From: Polaribacter sp. HaHaR_3_91
Lineage (GTDB): Bacteria > Bacteroidota > Bacteroidia > Flavobacteriales > Flavobacteriaceae
Assembly: GCF_019278525.1 (NCBI RefSeq)
Contig: NZ_CP058986.1
Location: 3,301,001 to 3,365,000 of the forward strand
Direction of reading: 5' to 3'
Length of the DNA stretch: 64,000 nucleotides
Made by a program: the position numbers and the translations under genes. Positions 9,504 through 19,485 of the stretch are shown here, in pieces (the first letter of the stretch is position 1; every line of letters begins with the position of its first letter). The notes under the pieces were generated by a model, which was not told the DNA's origin, did no database searches, and saw only the letters and a list, made by a program, of their open reading frames with translations.

Positions 9504-9599
9504 GGGCGTGCCCTAAAGGTCAGGCTATCCGCACTCGCTTCACGCTAAAAAGCGTGAGAGCTCAAACAATTGCTACTATCCTTCACGCAAGCTTGTTTG
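9504..9599. repeat. Dispersed structured repeat, copy 1
   Basis: An element sharing three blocks with 43223-43318: TCCGCACTCGCTT (9528-9540), GAGCTCAAACAATTGCT (9558-9574) and CTTGTTTG (9592-9599). Between the first two blocks is a perfect 7-bp hairpin (TCACGCT, loop AAAA, AGCGTGA; 9540-9557). Outer GCGTG (9506-9510) can pair with CACGC (9584-9588). The hairpin differs in sequence from copy 2 but stays perfectly paired. I recall this family from many flavobacterial genomes; function unknown. Confidence 0.7.
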
Positions 9600-10151
9600 A
9601 TCTATATTAATACCAAATAAATATAAAATGATTTAATTTATTTAGTACAATTAATTATAGAAAAGACTTTATATAAATTAAGACAAGTTTATTTTTTTTA
9701 ATAATTGAACCTTGTAAAGAATCAAAAAAAGTAAAAACCATATCTATAAATAAATATGGTTTTGGTAAATTAGGGGGACAATATTGGGGGAATAAAATTG
9801 GGGGACAATTTGAACAATATTTCTTATACTTTTTTCTTTTATTACTGCAAATATACAATCGATTAAAACCTAACACATACACTTACAGACCATTAAACAT
9901 TAACTAAAGATAAACGACAATTTTAATTCGTTAATTAAACATTTTAAAAAATAAAAATCATTTTAACCTTAGATAAAAACACTTAATCTACAACTCAACA
10001 CACTTACTTACAAACATCTAACATATTATTACCTCTTTTTATTCATTAAATATCATAAACTCTATCACTTTTAAACCCTATGCAGAAATATAAAAATGAA
10101 TGAAATAACAATAAAGAAACTTAAAACTTCCTTGAGTACACTTAAAAATAA
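9600..10151. other. Gene-free AT-rich stretch with three G5 runs and a hairpin
   Basis: No credible gene. A hairpin AAAACCATAT / ATATGGTTTT lies at 9734-9763. Directly after it are three GGGGG runs (9773-9777, 9786-9790, 9800-9804) in the repeated context TTGGGGGACAAT. A 75-codon open frame on the minus strand (9655-9882) has no recognisable domain and skewed composition and is not called. Confidence 0.6.
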
Positions 10152-10183
10152 AAGCCTCATAATTAAAAATAATTATGAGGCTT
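10152..10183 (-). terminator. Terminator of the T9SS cargo gene
   Basis: A 14-bp perfect stem (AAGCCTCATAATTA / TAATTATGAGGCTT) with a 4-A loop, 27 nt beyond the stop at 10210. Read on the minus strand it is followed by a short T-rich run. Confidence 0.75.
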
Positions 10184-10209
10184 AAGAGTTAAAGAATAAG
10201 AAAAATGAC

Positions 10210-12858
10210 TTACTCTATTATCAACTTTAGGGTTTTATAATTTCTAAAATCATTTCTAATTTTTATAAAATAGACACCGGGTTTTAAACCTTCTCTTAAA
10301 ATAGAAACACTGTTATTTCCTATAGTCGTATTTTCTTTTGTTTTTCTAATTAATGCACCAGTTAAGTTGTAAACTTCAAAGTTTGTGATTGCATTCGTTT
10401 CTGAATAAAAACTTAATTCTGAACGATCTTTCATTGGGTTTGGCGTTAACAAAGCCTCATTTTCTGCAATAACTTCTGTTTCTACTCCAAGTACATTAGA
10501 TGTAAACTCTATGTCTTTTAAACTCATTTCTTTATCTAAAACCACTACTCCATCCGAAGACATTGTAAAAACAATATTTACAGCATCAGATAAATCTATA
10601 TTACCACCTGCAGCAGAAACAAAATGTGAAAAAGGAATTGCATAATGACTTTCTGTATCGTTTAACTTTAAGGTAGTTCTAAATTGGTTTTCCCAAGCTC
10701 CTATGCTTTCTTTCACAATTGTAATTTCTACATCTCCCGTTCCTTTCGCATCTAATTCCAATGTAGAAAACATAGATAAGTCTACAGTTGTAAATCTTGG
10801 AGTAAAAGATCTAAAAGCAGAAACATACTCGCTTGTACTAGCTCTTAAAGCTATATTTCTCTCTACTCTATAACCATTTCCAGTATAAATATTATCATTC
10901 TGAGTAATCTCAAACTCATTAATTGTAGTTCCTTCAGGTGAATCATCACTTCCCCAAACACCATCAGACATAAATAAATCGTCTGGTGTTAAATTATACT
11001 CATTTTCTATTCTAAAACCAATATCAAAAATATTTCCTGTTTCAATAACTAAAGATTCTATGTAATTACCCGTTAAATCTATTGTATTATTAAAATACTC
11101 TGTATCTGACGTTTCTGTTCTTTTAAAACCGGCATCTATTACCACACTTTTGCTTCTTCTAACATTTATTAACTCTAATTCTAAAGTACCGTTAACATAT
11201 TTACCTTTCTTTACAAACACAGGTGGTGGAGAGGACGTTTCATAATCTAAAATAGGTTTCTGAATTTCGAACAACGCCAAAGCCTCCTCTCCTAAGGTTA
11301 ATAAATCGTCTACACTGTTAGACCAGATTTGAAAGTTGTAATAAGTAGCTCCCGCCTCATATTTATCAATATTCCAATGACTGTCTATTTCAAAACTTTC
11401 TGCATCATTAATCAATCTTCCAGAAAAACTTAAAACAAACTCTTTAGTTCCATTACTGTTTTTTATGATAGACTTAATAAAATGTACACCTTCACCTTCT
11501 TGTTCCTCTTCTCCTTCTTCACTTTCTTGTTGGAAAAGTTCTATTGTAGAAACTGACAATAATTCGGCACCGAGCAATCTATCACAAATAAATTTAGTAT
11601 GTTCATAAACTCCATTTTCTGTTTTAGTAGCCAACACAACTGCAATCGTTTCTCCATCTTTTACATAATCTACAGAGTAGAGTTCGGTAGCATTTGTAAT
11701 TGCGATTAAATCTAAAGGTGATGATTCTACTGTTGTTGTACCAGCAATTACATCTAAAGGAATTAAATCTTTTAAATCGAAGTTTGTACTTTTAGCTGCA
11801 GATTTCTTATAATTTTTACTTTTTATAACTTTCTTAGCTTTTGATTTATCAAACTTATAATTTCCCTTTTTTCTTAAATAGTTTCTTTTATTAATTTGCT
11901 GGGAAAGACGATCATTACTTTCTAAACCTCCATCATTACCACTAGAAACTTGTGGAGCTAATACAGGACATGCGGCTACACCAGAACATGCTGGATCATC
12001 ACAATCTACAAGCCCATCTCCATCATCATCTAATCCATTAGCACAATCCTCTTGAGGAACTGGAGCTGTAGGACATCTCGCTCCATCATTAGAACTACTT
12101 GAAGGTCCGTACGCAAAAAGGTTAGAGTCTAAAGAGCTTCCTTCTTGTAATGTTTGTACACTTTGAATAACATATACAGTTCCTGTTTGGTTTGCTGATA
12201 CATAAAATCGTCCTGAAGCATCAAAATAAACGGCACCATAGGTATAATTTAATCCGGCTAAAATTGGAACTTCTCCTAAATCAGTTATCTCACCTGTAGT
12301 AGCATTAATTCGATACAATATATTTGTCTTTTTTTCTACCGTATATAAATGACCATCAACAGCATTAAAAGCCCAATCATGCACAGAAATATTTTTTGAT
12401 AAGGTATTTGTACTTACATATTTTGTGTAATTAGCAGATTCAGGATTTAAGTCTATTTTAAAAAAACTAGTTCCACCACCTTTTAAAAAGTAAATCCCTT
12501 CCGAACTAACATCTCCAATATACCTGCTAGAAGTTGGTAACTCATCTATATAAAAAGTTTCTACATTAAAGTTTTTTCCAATTCTTACAATTGTTTTTGC
12601 AGGTGTACTTAATGATCCCCAAATATATCCATCCACAGGATTGTATCCTACTGCATTAATAGATCCTGGGGTAATGTCTTCTTTTACAATATAAGAACTT
12701 CCAGAAGCTAAATCTAAAGCATAGATATCATTTCTTTGAAATAAATACGCATTGTAATCACAATTGAATGGTTCTTCTTGTGCATTAAAAGAAAAATTAA
12801 TGATAATAACCCACAAAAAGGTTATTAGCTTAAAGTGTTTAGGTAGTTTTGATTTCAT
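10210..12858 (-). CDS. Secreted protein with DUF6923-like propeller, calcium-type aspartate repeat and T9SS sorting domain
   Basis: An 882-residue exported protein. Residues 1-26 form a signal peptide (hydrophobic FLWVIIINFSF, cleavage near NAQ). Residues about 40-265 resemble the DUF6923 beta-propeller-like domain seen in large surface proteins (LYTVEKKTNILYRINATTGEITDLG). A short aspartate-rich loop (NGLDDDGDGLVDCDDPAC) at about residue 275 looks like a thrombospondin type 3/MopE-like calcium site. The middle half has no domain I can name. The last ~75 residues (LTPNPMKDRSELSFYS ... GVYFIKI) are a type A T9SS C-terminal sorting domain, so the protein should pass the outer membrane and be released or anchored. 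It is a single gene with its own terminator; binding partner or substrate unknown. Confidence 0.8.
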   Translation of the reverse strand: MKSKLPKHFKLITFLWVIIINFSFNAQEEPFNCDYNAYLFQRNDIYALDLASGSSYIVKEDITPGSINAVGYNPVDGYIWGSLSTPAKTIVRIGKNFNVETFYIDELPTSSRYIGDVSSEGIYFLKGGGTSFFKIDLNPESANYTKYVSTNTLSKNISVHDWAFNAVDGHLYTVEKKTNILYRINATTGEITDLGEVPILAGLNYTYGAVYFDASGRFYVSANQTGTVYVIQSVQTLQEGSSLDSNLFAYGPSSSSNDGARCPTAPVPQEDCANGLDDDGDGLVDCDDPACSGVAACPVLAPQVSSGNDGGLESNDRLSQQINKRNYLRKKGNYKFDKSKAKKVIKSKNYKKSAAKSTNFDLKDLIPLDVIAGTTTVESSPLDLIAITNATELYSVDYVKDGETIAVVLATKTENGVYEHTKFICDRLLGAELLSVSTIELFQQESEEGEEEQEGEGVHFIKSIIKNSNGTKEFVLSFSGRLINDAESFEIDSHWNIDKYEAGATYYNFQIWSNSVDDLLTLGEEALALFEIQKPILDYETSSPPPVFVKKGKYVNGTLELELINVRRSKSVVIDAGFKRTETSDTEYFNNTIDLTGNYIESLVIETGNIFDIGFRIENEYNLTPDDLFMSDGVWGSDDSPEGTTINEFEITQNDNIYTGNGYRVERNIALRASTSEYVSAFRSFTPRFTTVDLSMFSTLELDAKGTGDVEITIVKESIGAWENQFRTTLKLNDTESHYAIPFSHFVSAAGGNIDLSDAVNIVFTMSSDGVVVLDKEMSLKDIEFTSNVLGVETEVIAENEALLTPNPMKDRSELSFYSETNAITNFEVYNLTGALIRKTKENTTIGNNSVSILREGLKPGVYFIKIRNDFRNYKTLKLIIE

Positions 12859-12987
12859 CTGTAAGTTTTTTTTAACAAAGGTATTTTATTTCTACAAAAG
12901 CAATACTCTTTGGGGGTTTAATGGCGCTAAAGTATAGACCAACACTAAGATATGAAAAGATAAAGGTTTAACAAAACTTTATTATAG

Positions 12988-13020
12988 CATGAAGCCATAT
13001 CTAAAAGATATGGCTTCATG
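12988..13020 (-). terminator. Strong terminator of the dcw operon after ftsZ
   Basis: A 15-bp perfect stem (CATGAAGCCATATCT / AGATATGGCTTCATG) with a 3-A loop, 27 nt beyond the ftsZ stop. The tail on the minus strand is only moderately T-rich. Confidence 0.75.
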
Positions 13021-13046
13021 TTATTTTTGGGGGAACTTATTAAAAT

Positions 13047-14900
13047 TTAATCTACATTATCATGTAAAAAAGAATTATTAGATTTAAAACTAATTTCATC
13101 TGTATTCTTTTTAATTGATGTTTCTGTACTACTAATAGAACTATTTGTATCTAAGTTTATTCCTAGTCTTTTATAAGCTGGCTGACGCTCAATTTCATCA
13201 ATGTTTTTACTCATTTGATCATTGAACTTATAATTAAAACCTTTCATTGTTTTACGTCTCTCTTCAGCTCTTTTTTGCAACTCGGTAATTGTCAAATCTA
13301 AAGGAGAAACCTCTTCACTTTGTGTTTCTATTTGGTTAACTTCTGCTTGAGGTGCTCTTGTTTTTAGTTCGAAATTAACTTCTTCTTCAACACTTTTTTT
13401 TTCAACAATTCCAGAACTTTTACCAATCGTTGGCTGTGCATCAAAATCTTCTAAAACATAACGCTTTTCTACCACTTTTCTCTCAAATACAACCTCTTCT
13501 ACTTGTGTAGCTTCCATCTCGTTTACTTTAGGAGTTTCTACTTCTGCTTTCGGATTTAAAGGTAAATCAAACAATAAATGAGGCTGAACTGCTTTTGGCT
13601 CTTCTATTGCTTGTACTTCCTGAACTGGAGTTACATCTGTAATAACAAAATCATCCTCAGCGGCAACTTCTACTTCTACCTCATCATAATCAACTGCCAT
13701 ATTTACAATCTCATTGGTCGTTTTAACCAAGTTAGATTTTGGTGTTACTACTTCCTCTTCTAAAGTATGAACAACTTTTTCCTCTACAGCATTCGTTAAC
13801 GGCTCGTTTAAAGAAGGCGCTTTAGTGATTGTTTTTTCGCTAAAATCATACGTCGCTTTTTGTTCATCCTCTAAGGTGTGAACAATTTTTTTTACCTCCG
13901 TATTTGTGATTGTACTTTGTTGATCTGCAGCAAAACCTGTAGCTACAATAGTTACAGCAATAGCATCACCCAACTCTTCATCTTCACCAATACCCATAAT
14001 AATATTGGCATCATACCCCGCTTCATCTTGTATGTAATCGTTTATTTCACCAATTTCATCTAAGGTAACTTCATTAGTACCAGATACAATTAACAACAAT
14101 ACATTCTTTGCTCCTGTAATTTTATTATCGTTTAATAAAGGAGAATCTAATGCTTTAATAATAGCAGTTTTAGCTCTAGTTTGACCTTCTTCTTTTGCAG
14201 AACCCATAATTGCAGTTCCACTATTAGAAAGCACAGTTTTAGCATCATGTAAATCTATATTTTGTTTATAGTGATGCGTAATTACCTCTGCAATTCCACG
14301 AGAAGCTGTAGATAAAACCTCATCTGCTTTAGAGAAACCAGCTTTAAAACCAAGGTTTCCATAAACTTCACGAAGTTTATTATTATTTATGACAATTAGA
14401 GAATCAACATTTTGGCGCAATTGATCAATTCCTAACTGAGCTTGTTTAGCACGTCTTCTACCTTCAAAGGCAAAAGGCATCGTAACAATACCAACAGTAA
14501 GCACATCCATATCTTTTGCAATTTTTGCAATAATAGGAGCTGCTCCTGTACCAGTACCACCACCCATACCAGCCGTAATAAATACCATTTTGGTTTGGGT
14601 ATTCAGCATTTGCTGAATTTCTTGCATACTTTCTTTAGCTGCTTGTGCTCCCACTTCTGGATTTGCACCTGCACCTAAACCAGAAGTTAAACTTACTCCT
14701 AATTGAATTTTATTAGGAACAGGACTGTTTTCTAAAGCCTGTGCATCTGTATTACAGATTACAAAGTCTACTCCTTTAATTTGTTGTGTAAACATGTGGT
14801 TTACTGCGTTGCTACCGCCTCCACCAACTCCAATTACCTTAATTGTGTTAGATTGTGTCTTAGGCATGTCAAATGAAATGTTATCGAATTCTGCGCTCAT
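13047..14900 (-). CDS. ftsZ: Cell division GTPase FtsZ
   Basis: Tubulin homologue that polymerises into the Z ring. The GTP-binding glycine-rich region begins IGVGGGGSNAVNHM (residues 23-36), and the tubulin signature GGGTGTG is at residues 113-119. The T7-loop region DEIGEINDYIQDEAG is also conserved. The GTPase core ends near residue 330; the remaining ~285 residues form an unusually long, glutamate- and valine-rich linker followed by a conserved-looking RQPAYKRLGINLD segment, as is common in Bacteroidetes. It is the last gene of the dcw cluster, 64 nt after ftsA, followed by a strong hairpin. An internal promoter in the 64-nt gap is possible but not evident. Confidence 0.97.
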   Translation of the reverse strand: MSAEFDNISFDMPKTQSNTIKVIGVGGGGSNAVNHMFTQQIKGVDFVICNTDAQALENSPVPNKIQLGVSLTSGLGAGANPEVGAQAAKESMQEIQQMLNTQTKMVFITAGMGGGTGTGAAPIIAKIAKDMDVLTVGIVTMPFAFEGRRRAKQAQLGIDQLRQNVDSLIVINNNKLREVYGNLGFKAGFSKADEVLSTASRGIAEVITHHYKQNIDLHDAKTVLSNSGTAIMGSAKEEGQTRAKTAIIKALDSPLLNDNKITGAKNVLLLIVSGTNEVTLDEIGEINDYIQDEAGYDANIIMGIGEDEELGDAIAVTIVATGFAADQQSTITNTEVKKIVHTLEDEQKATYDFSEKTITKAPSLNEPLTNAVEEKVVHTLEEEVVTPKSNLVKTTNEIVNMAVDYDEVEVEVAAEDDFVITDVTPVQEVQAIEEPKAVQPHLLFDLPLNPKAEVETPKVNEMEATQVEEVVFERKVVEKRYVLEDFDAQPTIGKSSGIVEKKSVEEEVNFELKTRAPQAEVNQIETQSEEVSPLDLTITELQKRAEERRKTMKGFNYKFNDQMSKNIDEIERQPAYKRLGINLDTNSSISSTETSIKKNTDEISFKSNNSFLHDNVD

Positions 14901-14964
14901 AATAACCGATATATTGTTTATTATTATTTTTTTGATTTTTGTTCTCTTTTCTTAATCTCAATCT

Positions 14965-16320
14965 TTATTCTGCGTTGTCCAAAAAATCTTTTAAACTTTC
15001 TGTAAACTTTTCAAAAAACGATTTCTTTTTAGGTTTTCGTTCTTTTTCTACTTCAACTACAGGTGGTCTTTCTTCTATAGGTTGTTCTTTATATTCATCA
15101 ACAACTGGTTCTATAACCTCCTCCTCAATTACTTCTTGCTCTTCTTCTACAACAGGTTTTTGTTTTTCTAAACCTTCCATCAATAAACCAACGGTTGTAG
15201 CAAAAGCTGGACTAGATAAAAGTTCATCAGATTCTCCTGCCAAATGTTCATTAGGATATCCAATTCTTGCATCCATGCCTGTTATATACTCTACCAACTG
15301 GCGTAAGTGCTTTAATTGTGCACCACCACCTGTTAACACAATACCTCCAATTAGTTTCCCTTTTGCAGTTTCATGTCCGTAATTTTTTATCTCTAAATAC
15401 ACATGCTCAATAATTTCCTGAACTCTTGCATGTATAATTCTTGATAAATTCTTTAAAGTAATTTCTTTAGGTTCTCTACCTCTTAAACCAGGTATAGAAA
15501 CTATTTCTGTTTCTTTATTTTCTCCAGGCCATGCAGAACCAAACTTTATTTTCAATAATTCTGCTTGCTTTTCTATAATAGAACAGCCCTCTTTAATATC
15601 TTCTGTAATTACATTTCCTCCAAAAGGGATTACTGCTGTATGTCTAATAATTCCGTCTTTAAAAATAGCTAAATCAGTTGTTCCACCACCAATATCAATC
15701 AATGCAACTCCTGCTTCTTTTTCTTCCTGACTTAATACTGCATTTGCAGATGCTAAAGGTTCTAAGGTAATTTCACTTAAACCTAAACCTGCACTTTTAA
15801 CACAACGCCCAATATTTCTAATAGAAGATACTTGCCCTACAACTACATGGAAATTCGCTTCTAAACGACCACCATACATACCTATTGGTTCTTTAATATC
15901 TGCTTGAGAATCTACTTTATATTCTTGTGGCAATACATGAATAATCTCTTCTCCTGGTAACATTACTAATTTATGAACCTGATTTATTAAATCTTCAATA
16001 TCGTTGTCATCTATTACCTCATCAGCATTATTTCTTGTAATATAATCACTATGGTGTAAACTACGAATATGTTGCCCAGCAATTCCCACAACAACTTCGT
16101 GAATCTTTAAACCAGAAACACTTTCTGCCTCTTCTACTGCTTGCTGAATAGACTGTATGGTTTGCGTAATATTACTTACAACACCACGTTTTACACCTAA
16201 ACTTTTGGCTTTACCAATTCCTATAACTTCAATCTTGCCATATTCATTCTTGCGACCAATCATTGCTGCGATTTTGGTTGTACCAATATCTAAACCAATT
16301 GCTATTTTATTGTTCTCCAT
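14965..16320 (-). CDS. ftsA: Cell division protein FtsA
   Basis: Actin-like ATPase that tethers FtsZ to the membrane. N-terminal KIAIGLDIGTTKIAAMIG is the phosphate-1 motif, followed by the 1C SHS2 domain and ALIDIGGGTTDLAIF (phosphate-2). The adenosine motif is GGIVLTGGGAQLKHL. The C-terminus carries an acidic/proline spacer (residues about 380-425) and ends in a basic amphipathic segment (KPKKKSFFEKFTESLKDFL), which should be the membrane-targeting helix. At 451 residues the length is normal. It is 6 nt from ftsQ, so the two are co-transcribed. Confidence 0.96.
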   Translation of the reverse strand: MENNKIAIGLDIGTTKIAAMIGRKNEYGKIEVIGIGKAKSLGVKRGVVSNITQTIQSIQQAVEEAESVSGLKIHEVVVGIAGQHIRSLHHSDYITRNNADEVIDDNDIEDLINQVHKLVMLPGEEIIHVLPQEYKVDSQADIKEPIGMYGGRLEANFHVVVGQVSSIRNIGRCVKSAGLGLSEITLEPLASANAVLSQEEKEAGVALIDIGGGTTDLAIFKDGIIRHTAVIPFGGNVITEDIKEGCSIIEKQAELLKIKFGSAWPGENKETEIVSIPGLRGREPKEITLKNLSRIIHARVQEIIEHVYLEIKNYGHETAKGKLIGGIVLTGGGAQLKHLRQLVEYITGMDARIGYPNEHLAGESDELLSSPAFATTVGLLMEGLEKQKPVVEEEQEVIEEEVIEPVVDEYKEQPIEERPPVVEVEKERKPKKKSFFEKFTESLKDFLDNAE

Positions 16321-16326
16321 TTTGAT

Positions 16327-17052
16327 TTATTTTGCGCACACAACTTGGTTGTGATATTTTAAATTAATCGTTTTATACTCTTCAATCGTTTTATCTTCAA
16401 ATGTCTTATTATAAAACGCTTTTAACTTCTTAAATTTCACATCGATTTCGGATAATTTTCCAAAATCAATTTTATAATTTCCACTTCTAACAGAAAATTG
16501 ATACTCACCATCGTCGAATTTCTCTATTCCCACCACTTCTTTATGCAAAAAATCATCCTCTAAAATAAAGGATATTAATGGTAATAATTCTTTAACTTCT
16601 TCATCTTTTTTAACGCCAGAAACGAGCATTACTCTTGCTGAAAAATTATGAGACAAAGGTGTTTTTACACCTTGTTTATCAACATAATAAGAATCTTTTT
16701 TATTTATAATTCTAGCAACAGGTGAACGTTGTTTTATGATCGTTTTTAGGGTCCCCGATATGGTTAAAAATACTGCTGCATTTTCAACATAAGGGTTTTC
16801 TGAAACCGTTTTTTCCAAACTGTATAAATTTATCACAGATTTCGCTTGGTTTTTCACAGTTGTATCATTTTGTATTAACAATTTATTAACCATAGAATGT
16901 GTCAAAAATTGATTGTCTCCAGCCTCAAATTCTATGATAACTTCCGATACTTTTTTATTCGAATTTCTTTTTTTAGAAAAACTAGATAAAAAGGCCAAAC
17001 CTCCTATTAACAAAAGGAATGCTATGTATTTAAAAAACTTCTTAAACTTCAT
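16327..17052 (-). CDS. ftsQ: Cell division protein FtsQ
   Basis: Bitopic divisome protein. One transmembrane helix near residues 9-24 (YIAFLLLIGGLAFLSSF) is followed by a POTRA-like segment (LTHSMVNKLLIQNDTTVKNQ) and a periplasmic beta domain (SLEKTVSENPYVENAAVFL, then a proline/arginine strand QRSPVARI). The sequence is poorly conserved, as normal for FtsQ, and identity rests on topology, length (241) and position between murC and ftsA. Its start overlaps the end of murC by 11 nt. Confidence 0.88.
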   Translation of the reverse strand: MKFKKFFKYIAFLLLIGGLAFLSSFSKKRNSNKKVSEVIIEFEAGDNQFLTHSMVNKLLIQNDTTVKNQAKSVINLYSLEKTVSENPYVENAAVFLTISGTLKTIIKQRSPVARIINKKDSYYVDKQGVKTPLSHNFSARVMLVSGVKKDEEVKELLPLISFILEDDFLHKEVVGIEKFDDGEYQFSVRSGNYKIDFGKLSEIDVKFKKLKAFYNKTFEDKTIEEYKTINLKYHNQVVCAK

Positions 17053-18394
17053 TTCCTATTGCTTTTAAAAGTTCATTACTTACCTGATCAACCATTATAC
17101 CAATATCACCCGCACCTAACATTACAACCACTTTTGCTGATGAATTTTTAATATCTTTTTCTAAATTATTTTTTTTAGTTAATTTTTTATTCTTACAGAC
17201 AACTTTATTTAATAACCATTCAGAATCTACTCCGGCAATTGGTTCTTCTCTTGCAGGATAAACATCTAGCAATAAAACCTCATCGAATTTTGATAGCGCA
17301 GCAGCAAAATCTTCAATAAAATCTTTTGTTCTAGAAAATAAATGTGGCTGAAAAACAACCAATACTTTTTCGTTAGGATACATTTCTCTAACAGAACTTT
17401 CTACTGCATTTATCGCCGTTGGATGATGTGCATAATCATCGATCAAAACAAAATCATTTGTTTTAATTTTATATGAAAATCTTCTTTTTACTCCTTTAAA
17501 ATTCGATAAACGTTCTTTAATTACTTCTAACGAAACTCCATAAACATCTGCCATCGCTATTGCTGCTAATGTATTCATAACATTATGCTGACCTGGTAAA
17601 TGGAATTCAATATTTTTTATTTCTGATGATGGTGTTTTCACATCAAAAATATATGTACCGCTTTCTATTTTTAAGTTAAATGCTACATAATCTGCTTCCT
17701 CATTAATAGCATATGTTAACCCCTCTAAAGGCAAACCTTTTGCTACAATTAAAGTGTTTTCTACTTTGTTTGCAAACTCAATAAACGATTCGTTTAAAGC
17801 TTCTGAGTCTCCATAAATATCTAAATGATCTGCATCCATAGAGGTTATACATGCAATATTAGGACTCAACTTTAAGAAAGACCTATCAAACTCATCTGCT
17901 TCTACAACACTCACTTTATCATCTCCTAAAATTAGGTTAGAATTATAGTTTTCTGCAATTCCTCCTAAAAAGGAAGTTGCATTTACTTCATTCATAATAT
18001 GACCTAAAATTGCAGAAGTAGTAGTTTTACCATGTGTCCCCGCAACCGCTAAACAGAAAGTTGTCTCTGTTATTTTCCCTAAAATTTCAGCTCTTTTTAA
18101 AACCGTAAAACCATTCTTTAAGAAGTAACTTAGTTCAGCATGATTTTTAGAAATTGCAGGAGTATACACTACCAACGTTTTTTCGGTATCTAAAAATGAA
18201 ATAGGAATGTTTTTTACAGAATCTTTAAAGTGAATTTCAGCACCCAAATCTTCTAAACCTAAAGTAATTTGAGTTGCAATTTTATCATAACCAGCCACAC
18301 TTTTCCCATTAGATGCAAAGTAACGAGCAATTGCACTCATTCCTATGCCTCCAATTCCGACAAAATAGACGTTATGTATGGTATTTAAATTCAC
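17042..18394 (-). CDS. murC: UDP-N-acetylmuramate--L-alanine ligase MurC
   Basis: Adds the first amino acid (L-Ala) of the peptidoglycan stem peptide. The N-terminal Rossmann glycine motif is [12 protein letters not shown], the ATP-binding P-loop is [12 protein letters not shown], and the C-terminal domain shows [10 protein letters not shown] and [11 protein letters not shown], both diagnostic of MurC. 450 residues, cytoplasmic. It overlaps murG by 4 nt (start within ATGA) and ftsQ by 11 nt, indicating translational coupling. Confidence 0.96.
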   Translation of the reverse strand: MNLNTIHNVYFVGIGGIGMSAIARYFASNGKSVAGYDKIATQITLGLEDLGAEIHFKDSVKNIPISFLDTEKTLVVYTPAISKNHAELSYFLKNGFTVLKRAEILGKITETTFCLAVAGTHGKTTTSAILGHIMNEVNATSFLGGIAENYNSNLILGDDKVSVVEADEFDRSFLKLSPNIACITSMDADHLDIYGDSEALNESFIEFANKVENTLIVAKGLPLEGLTYAINEEADYVAFNLKIESGTYIFDVKTPSSEIKNIEFHLPGQHNVMNTLAAIAMADVYGVSLEVIKERLSNFKGVKRRFSYKIKTNDFVLIDDYAHHPTAINAVESSVREMYPNEKVLVVFQPHLFSRTKDFIEDFAAALSKFDEVLLLDVYPAREEPIAGVDSEWLLNKVVCKNKKLTKKNNLEKDIKNSSAKVVVMLGAGDIGIMVDQVSNELLKAIGNEV

Positions 18395-19485
18395 TTTTTT
18401 AATAATTTTTCTACTTCATTAACAATATCTGTGGTTGCTCCTGGAAGTGCTAATTCCTTTATATTTTCTGACAAATTACTTTGTTTCCCTTTATCTTTTA
18501 ATAACGTTTCAAAAACGATTGGAAATGTTTCCAATTCACTTTCCTTTAACAAAATTGCACCATGCTTATCTGCAATTGACTTTGCGTTTTTTGTTTGATG
18601 ATCTTCCGACACATTTGGTGAAGGTATAAACAGTACCGGTTTACCTACAATACACAATTCGGAAACCGAACTTGCTCCTGCTCTAGAAATAATAATATCA
18701 GATGCTGCATAAGCAAAATCCATTCTATTTAAAAACTGATGTACCTGAACACATTCTATTTCGTTGTATTTTTTATATTCTTCAAAATATAATTTACCAC
18801 ATTGCCAAATAACCTGAACGCTCTGTTTTTTAAAGAATTCTAGATTAGCTTCTACCAATTGGTTAATTTTTCTTGCTCCTAAACTACCTCCTAAAACTAA
18901 AATAGTTTTCTTATCTTTTTCTAATTTAAAAAACACTTTTCCTTCATCCGTTTTAGAATGAATAGATAGTAAATCTTGACGAACAGGGTTTCCTGTTTTT
19001 ACAATTTTATCTGCTGGAAAAAAACGTTCTAAGTTGTCATAAGCAACACAAATTTTATGCGCTTTTTTACTTAATAATTTATTGGTTATTCCAGGAAACG
19101 AATTCTGCTCTTGTATTAACGTAGGAATTCCTTTTCTATTGGCCATTATTAAAGTTGGCCCACTTGCAAAACCACCAGTACCAATTGCCACATCTGGCTT
19201 AAATTTTCTAATAATTTTAGATGCATTCCATAAACTACTGATCAACTTAAAAGGAAAAGACAAATTGTCTATAGTTAACCTTCTTTGTATTCCAGAAATC
19301 CACAATCCTTTTATTTCATATCCCGCTTGCGGAACTTTTTCCATTTCCATTTTATCCTTTGCACCTACAAACAAAAATTTTGCATTCGGATAACGCAGCT
19401 TTAATTCATTTGCAATAGCTATTGCAGGATATATATGTCCACCTGTACCTCCTCCAGAGATTAATATATTAATCGAGTGTTTCAT
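18391..19485 (-). CDS. murG: UDP-GlcNAc:lipid I N-acetylglucosaminyltransferase MurG
   Basis: Converts lipid I to lipid II on the inner face of the membrane. The first glycine loop [13 protein letters not shown] is at residues 9-21, a second glycine loop is [13 protein letters not shown], and the C-terminal donor-binding motif is [18 protein letters not shown]. 364 residues. Start overlaps ftsW by 17 nt and its stop overlaps murC by 4 nt, within the compact central part of the dcw cluster. Confidence 0.97.
   Translation of the reverse strand: MKHSINILISGGGTGGHIYPAIAIANELKLRYPNAKFLFVGAKDKMEMEKVPQAGYEIKGLWISGIQRRLTIDNLSFPFKLISSLWNASKIIRKFKPDVAIGTGGFASGPTLIMANRKGIPTLIQEQNSFPGITNKLLSKKAHKICVAYDNLERFFPADKIVKTGNPVRQDLLSIHSKTDEGKVFFKLEKDKKTILVLGGSLGARKINQLVEANLEFFKKQSVQVIWQCGKLYFEEYKKYNEIECVQVHQFLNRMDFAYAASDIIISRAGASSVSELCIVGKPVLFIPSPNVSEDHQTKNAKSIADKHGAILLKESELETFPIVFETLLKDKGKQSNLSENIKELALPGATTDIVNEVEKLLKK

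Noticed and set aside
9773..9804. G-quadruplex
   Set aside because: Only three G runs with long spacers; four are needed for a standard intramolecular quadruplex.
9655..9882. 75-codon minus-strand open frame in the gene-free stretch after aspB
   Set aside because: No recognisable domain, odd composition around the G5 runs, and no promoter or terminator of its own.
13578..14678. Several plus-strand open frames inside ftsZ
   Set aside because: Antisense shadows of ftsZ coding sequence, rich in Asn, Cys and Tyr, with no domain.
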